Below are positions 40,602 through 43,741 of a DNA stretch of 43,741 nt, in pieces (the first letter of the stretch is position 1; each line of letters starts with the position of its first letter). The notes beneath the pieces were generated by a model. It ran no database searches and was not told the DNA's origin. It saw only the letters and a program-made list of their open reading frames with translations. Source of the DNA: JAURDE01 sp965365285 (lineage in GTDB: Bacteria > Bdellovibrionota > Bacteriovoracia > Bacteriovoracales > Bacteriovoracaceae); the NCBI GenBank assembly GCA_965365285.1, contig CBDUBC010000011.1, forward strand, positions 1 through 43,741, given 5' to 3'. The position numbers and the translations under genes were made by a program.

Positions 40602-41613
40602 GAATCACCTTACCAGATTTTCCTTCATTCATAAGAGCAAAAGCTTTTTCAAAATCATCAACAGGAAACTGATGAGTAATGACGGACGATATATCAAGAC
40701 CAGATTGGATCATCGAGGCCATTTTATACCAAGTCTCATACATCTCTCGGCCGTAGATCCCTTTAATTTGAAGGCCTTTAAAAACAACATGACTCCAGTC
40801 AATGGCCACTTTTTTAGAAAAAATACCTAATAAAGCAATTCGACCACCATTATTCATAACATCGAGCATGTCATTAAAAGCGCGCTCATTTCCACTCATT
40901 TCAAGACCAACATCAAAGCCCTCTTTCATACCAAGCTCTTCCATAATCTCATGAAGGTTTTCTTTATCAGCTCTAACAACTCGAGTCGCTCCAAGCTTTT
41001 CAGCAAGATTTAGCCTGTAATCATTTATATCGGTAATAACGATGTTTCTGGCCCCTACGTGTCTAGAGATCGCTGCGGCCATACAACCTATGGGTCCTGC
41101 TCCGGTAATGAGAACGTCCTCACCTACGAGGTCAAAGGAAAGGGCCGTGTGTGCGGCATTTCCGTAAGGATCAAAAATAGATGCCGTATCATCTTCAATA
41201 TTGTCCGGGATATGAAAAGCGTTTCCAGCAGGAAGCGCAAGAAATTCGGCAAAGGCACCCGCTCTGTTCACTCCGACACCTTCTGTATGATTGCAAAGAT
41301 GTCTTCGACCGGCCCTACAATTTCGGCAAAAACCACAAACAATATGACCTTCTCCAGAAACTCGATCACCTACACTAAAGTGAGAGACGTTAGATCCTAC
41401 CTTATGGACTCGTCCAAAATATTCATGACCAACTGTAAGAGGAACAGGGATATTCTTTTGGGCCCATTCATCCCAATTATAAATATGAAGGTCAGTCCCA
41501 CAAATAGCTGTCTTCTCTATTTTAATCAGAATATCATCTGGCCCAATTTCAGGAACAGGAACATCCTCCATCCATAAACCAACTTCACTCTTTCTCTTTA
41601 CAAGTGCCTTCAT
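40588..41613 (-). CDS. tdh: L-threonine 3-dehydrogenase
   Basis: A 341-residue zinc alcohol-dehydrogenase-family enzyme. CGTDLHIYNWDEWAQKNIPVPLTVGHEYFG is the TDH signature around the catalytic Zn. The structural Zn loop is CGFCRNCRAGRRHLC, and GAGPIGCMAAAISRHVGARNIVITD binds NAD. It oxidises threonine to 2-amino-3-oxobutyrate, the substrate of Kbl encoded 9 bases upstream. Length is exactly as in E. coli TDH. Confidence 0.97.
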   Translation of the reverse strand: MKALVKRKSEVGLWMEDVPVPEIGPDDILIKIEKTAICGTDLHIYNWDEWAQKNIPVPLTVGHEYFGRVHKVGSNVSHFSVGDRVSGEGHIVCGFCRNCRAGRRHLCNHTEGVGVNRAGAFAEFLALPAGNAFHIPDNIEDDTASIFDPYGNAAHTALSFDLVGEDVLITGAGPIGCMAAAISRHVGARNIVITDINDYRLNLAEKLGATRVVRADKENLHEIMEELGMKEGFDVGLEMSGNERAFNDMLDVMNNGGRIALLGIFSKKVAIDWSHVVFKGLQIKGIYGREMYETWYKMASMIQSGLDISSVITHQFPVDDFEKAFALMNEGKSGKVILNWV

Positions 41614-41622
41614 ATTTTTTCC

Positions 41623-42810
41623 TTACTTAATAACTTTAAGCTCCCGACCAACTTCTTCAAACGCTTTAATCGCTCGATCGATATCTTCTTGAGAGAGGGC
41701 CGCGGACATTTGAGTTCGAATTCGCGCTTGCCCCTGAGGAACGACGGGGTAGGAAAAACCAACCACATAAATGCCTTTTTCAAGAAGCTTTTCCGACATT
41801 CTTTGAGCAAGGATTGCATCTCCAAGCATAATTGGTACGATTGGGTGATTACTTTCAATAATATTAAATCCAAGCTCTTTCATTTTGTTTCTGAAGTACT
41901 TAGTATGATTTTTAAGCTTATCTCTAAGCTCATTACTTTTTTGAATGAGGTTTAGGACTTCAACTGAAGTCTTCGTGATCATTGGCGCAAGGGAATTACT
42001 AAAAAGATAAGGTCTTGATCGTTGTCTTAGCCATTCAATAATAACTTTATTTCCTGAGGTGTACCCTCCGCTAGCACCACCAAGCGCTTTTCCTAGGGTT
42101 CCTGTGATAATATCCACTCGACCAATAACACCACACTCTTCATGGGTTCCCTTTCCATTTTGACCCATAAATCCAACAGCGTGGGAATCATCTACCATTA
42201 CTAAGGCCTGATATTTATCAGCAAGATCACAAATACTTGAAAGATCGGCAACAATACCATCCATGGAAAAAACTCCATCGGTGACGATGATTTTAAAACG
42301 AGCACCACTCGCTTCTTTAAGCCTTTCTTCAAGCTCTTCCATATTATTATTGGCGTATCGGTATCTTTTGGCCTTACAGAGTCGAATCCCATCAATGATG
42401 GAAGCGTGGTTTAGAGCATCACTAATAATCGCATCATCTGGTCCAAAGAGAGTTTCAAAAAGACCAGCATTAGCATCAAAACAAGAGCTATAAAGAATGG
42501 TGTCTTCAGTTTCTAAAAAATCAGAAATTGATTTTTCAAGTTCTTTATGAATACTTTGGGTTCCACAAATAAAACGAACAGAGGAGAGCCCAAAACCATA
42601 TTCATCTAAAGCCTTTTTACCGTTTTCAACAAGAGTTGGATGATTGGAAAGCCCTAAATAGTTATTGGAGCAAAGGTTTATCAATTCTTTATGGTTAGAG
42701 ATTACATGGGCATCTTGAGGCGAGGAAATAACTCGCTCGTCTTTGTAAAGCCCAGCTTCTCTCACGGCCGCAATTTCTTTAGTGAGGTGATTAAAAAAGT
42801 TCTCTTTCAT
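41623..42810 (-). CDS. kbl: Glycine C-acetyltransferase (2-amino-3-ketobutyrate CoA ligase)
   Basis: A 395-residue PLP enzyme of the alpha-oxoamine synthase family. Signatures are NNYLGLSNHP, FCDANAGLFETL-type SCFDANAGLF, VMVDDSHAVGFMG, and the PLP Lys in ITGTLGKALGGASGGY. With CoA it cleaves 2-amino-3-oxobutyrate to glycine and acetyl-CoA, so kbl-tdh together degrade threonine. AAAGGGA is placed 6 bases before the ATG. The gene starts 2 bases after leuS. Confidence 0.96.
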   Translation of the reverse strand: MKENFFNHLTKEIAAVREAGLYKDERVISSPQDAHVISNHKELINLCSNNYLGLSNHPTLVENGKKALDEYGFGLSSVRFICGTQSIHKELEKSISDFLETEDTILYSSCFDANAGLFETLFGPDDAIISDALNHASIIDGIRLCKAKRYRYANNNMEELEERLKEASGARFKIIVTDGVFSMDGIVADLSSICDLADKYQALVMVDDSHAVGFMGQNGKGTHEECGVIGRVDIITGTLGKALGGASGGYTSGNKVIIEWLRQRSRPYLFSNSLAPMITKTSVEVLNLIQKSNELRDKLKNHTKYFRNKMKELGFNIIESNHPIVPIMLGDAILAQRMSEKLLEKGIYVVGFSYPVVPQGQARIRTQMSAALSQEDIDRAIKAFEEVGRELKVIK

Positions 42811-42812
42811 GA

Positions 42813-43741
42813 CTATCCCTTTACCACAAAATTACAAATTTTCTTTGGAACGTAGATTTCTTTAACGATGCTTTTTCCATCGAGATGTTTAGAGACAGCA
42901 GTTTTGGCCTGTTCTAGGAAATCTTCTCGTGAAATATCTTCAGGAACATCAACCGTGCCTCTGGTCTTACCATTAACTTGGACCCCAATGGTGATGAGAT
43001 CATCTTTTGCTAGGGCCTCGTCATACTCTGGCCATGGTTCGTAGGCGAGTGTTTTTTTTCCACCATGAATTTCCCAAATTTCCTCAGCGCTATGAGGAGC
43101 AAAAGGGGAGAGGACAATAGCAAAGGTTTTTGCAGTCTCTGAAGTGAATTTACCTTTCTTTGAGCAAAGATTTAAAAAGATCATCATCTGAGAGATGGCC
43201 GTATTAAATCGAAGTCCTTCGATATCGGAGGATACCTTTTTAATGGTTTTGTGAAGTTCTTTAACAATCTCTTGGTCTTCTGAACCATCCACAAGATTTT
43301 CTTTATTGGCAAAGAATTTAAAGGCCTTGTTAAGAAAGTTATAAACTCCTTTAACGCCTTTTTCCTGCCATGGTTTTACTTTTTCGAGTGGTCCCATAAA
43401 CATTTCATAAAGCCTTAAGCTATCGGCACCAAACTCAGAAACTACGCTATCTGGATTAACCACGTTTCCTCGTGATTTACTCATTTTTTCGCCATCACTG
43501 CCAAGAATCAGACCTTGGTTAACGAGTTTTTGAAATGGTTCTTTCGTAGAAACAAGACCAAGATCAAAGAGGACCTTATGCCAGAACCTTGCATAGAGAA
43601 GATGAAGAACAGCGTGCTCAACTCCACCTACGTAGAGATCAACTGGCATCCAATATTTTTCTTTTTCTTGATCCCATGCCTTTCCATCATTTCGAGGATC
43701 AACATATCGAAGATAATACCAACAAGATCCGGCCCATTGAG
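42813..43741 (-). CDS. leuS: Leucyl-tRNA synthetase, C-terminal part (5' end outside window)
   Basis: The frame is open to the window edge, reading QWAGSCWYYLRYVDPRNDG at the far end, the LeuRS segment before VGGVEHAVLHLLYARFWHK. The KMSKS loop (GEKMSKSRGNVVNPD) and anticodon-binding helical domain are present, followed by the small C-terminal domain (ITIGVQVNGKTRGTVDV). About 309 residues are in the window. It charges tRNA-Leu. It heads a tight leuS-kbl-tdh run (gaps of 2 and 9 bases). Confidence 0.97.
   Translation of the reverse strand, partial: QWAGSCWYYLRYVDPRNDGKAWDQEKEKYWMPVDLYVGGVEHAVLHLLYARFWHKVLFDLGLVSTKEPFQKLVNQGLILGSDGEKMSKSRGNVVNPDSVVSEFGADSLRLYEMFMGPLEKVKPWQEKGVKGVYNFLNKAFKFFANKENLVDGSEDQEIVKELHKTIKKVSSDIEGLRFNTAISQMMIFLNLCSKKGKFTSETAKTFAIVLSPFAPHSAEEIWEIHGGKKTLAYEPWPEYDEALAKDDLITIGVQVNGKTRGTVDVPEDISREDFLEQAKTAVSKHLDGKSIVKEIYVPKKICNFVVKG

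Noticed and set aside
1..43741. CRISPR arrays, insertion sequences, prophage, toxin-antitoxin or defence islands
   Set aside because: No spaced direct repeats, transposase motifs, terminal inverted repeats or known defence domains were seen; the content is mostly housekeeping with some envelope genes.

Overview
The window looks like a chromosomal segment of an AT-rich, flagellated Gram-negative bacterium, most plausibly a Bdellovibrio-and-like organism of the Bacteriovorax/Halobacteriovorax type. This placement is an inference. It rests on the flagellar and mreCD-mrdA-rodA clusters, the 180-kDa class NAD-glutamate dehydrogenase, the many lipoproteins and secreted proteins, the lone TadG-like protein, the Lys-rich histone H1-like protein and the codon/AT bias. 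I see no rRNA, recognisable tRNA, insertion sequence, prophage or CRISPR array. Coding density is very high, with many TAATG/ATGA start-stop overlaps and several convergent genes that overlap at their 3' ends.

Layout. 1-5532 (+): the end of a flagellar operon (fliI 3' part, fliJ, a MotE-like gene, fliK, flgD, a TIGR02530-type flagellar protein, flgE). 5551-7277 (-): ferredoxin and a PpiD/SurA-like foldase. 7419-11911 (+): the elongasome operon mreC-mreD-mrdA-rodA, then a MarR-type regulator. 12429-16363 (-): a probable operon starting at a near-consensus promoter and encoding a Lys-rich/acidic histone-like protein, a glutaredoxin and an HD phosphohydrolase, followed by two unrecognised envelope genes. 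16458-19091 (-): an 877-residue TadE/TadG-like protein. 19092-19504: the only gene-free stretch above 300 bases. It is GC-richer than its surroundings and carries several perfect hairpins, a candidate promoter and a terminator-like hairpin, so it may be an uncharacterised structured RNA. 19505-22638 (+): a zinc-ribbon membrane protein, ssb, a secreted coiled-coil protein and an HD-GYP c-di-GMP phosphodiesterase. 22639-26031 (-): gapA-pgk-tpiA then secG.

26241-27110 (+): an alpha/beta hydrolase. 27104-32712 (-): a second probable operon encoding a MinD/ParA-like ATPase, a degenerate J-domain/RodZ-type HTH fusion, RluD, PgeF, a VKOR-DsbA fusion and TatD, followed by a small secreted protein. 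32817-40601 (+): a DGK1/SEC59-like kinase, the 1612-residue glutamate dehydrogenase, a lipoprotein with a TTG start and an adenosine-deaminase lipoprotein. 40588-43741 (-): leuS (partial)-kbl-tdh.

The points most worth a second look are: the structured RNA candidate; G9 and G8 tracts inside two predicted envelope/secreted protein genes, which could be phase-variable; the charge-segregated histone-like protein with an in-frame 30-bp tandem repeat; the MinD-like ATPase paired with the J-like/RodZ-HTH protein; and the surface adenosine deaminase, which would fit nucleoside salvage from prey or dead cells.
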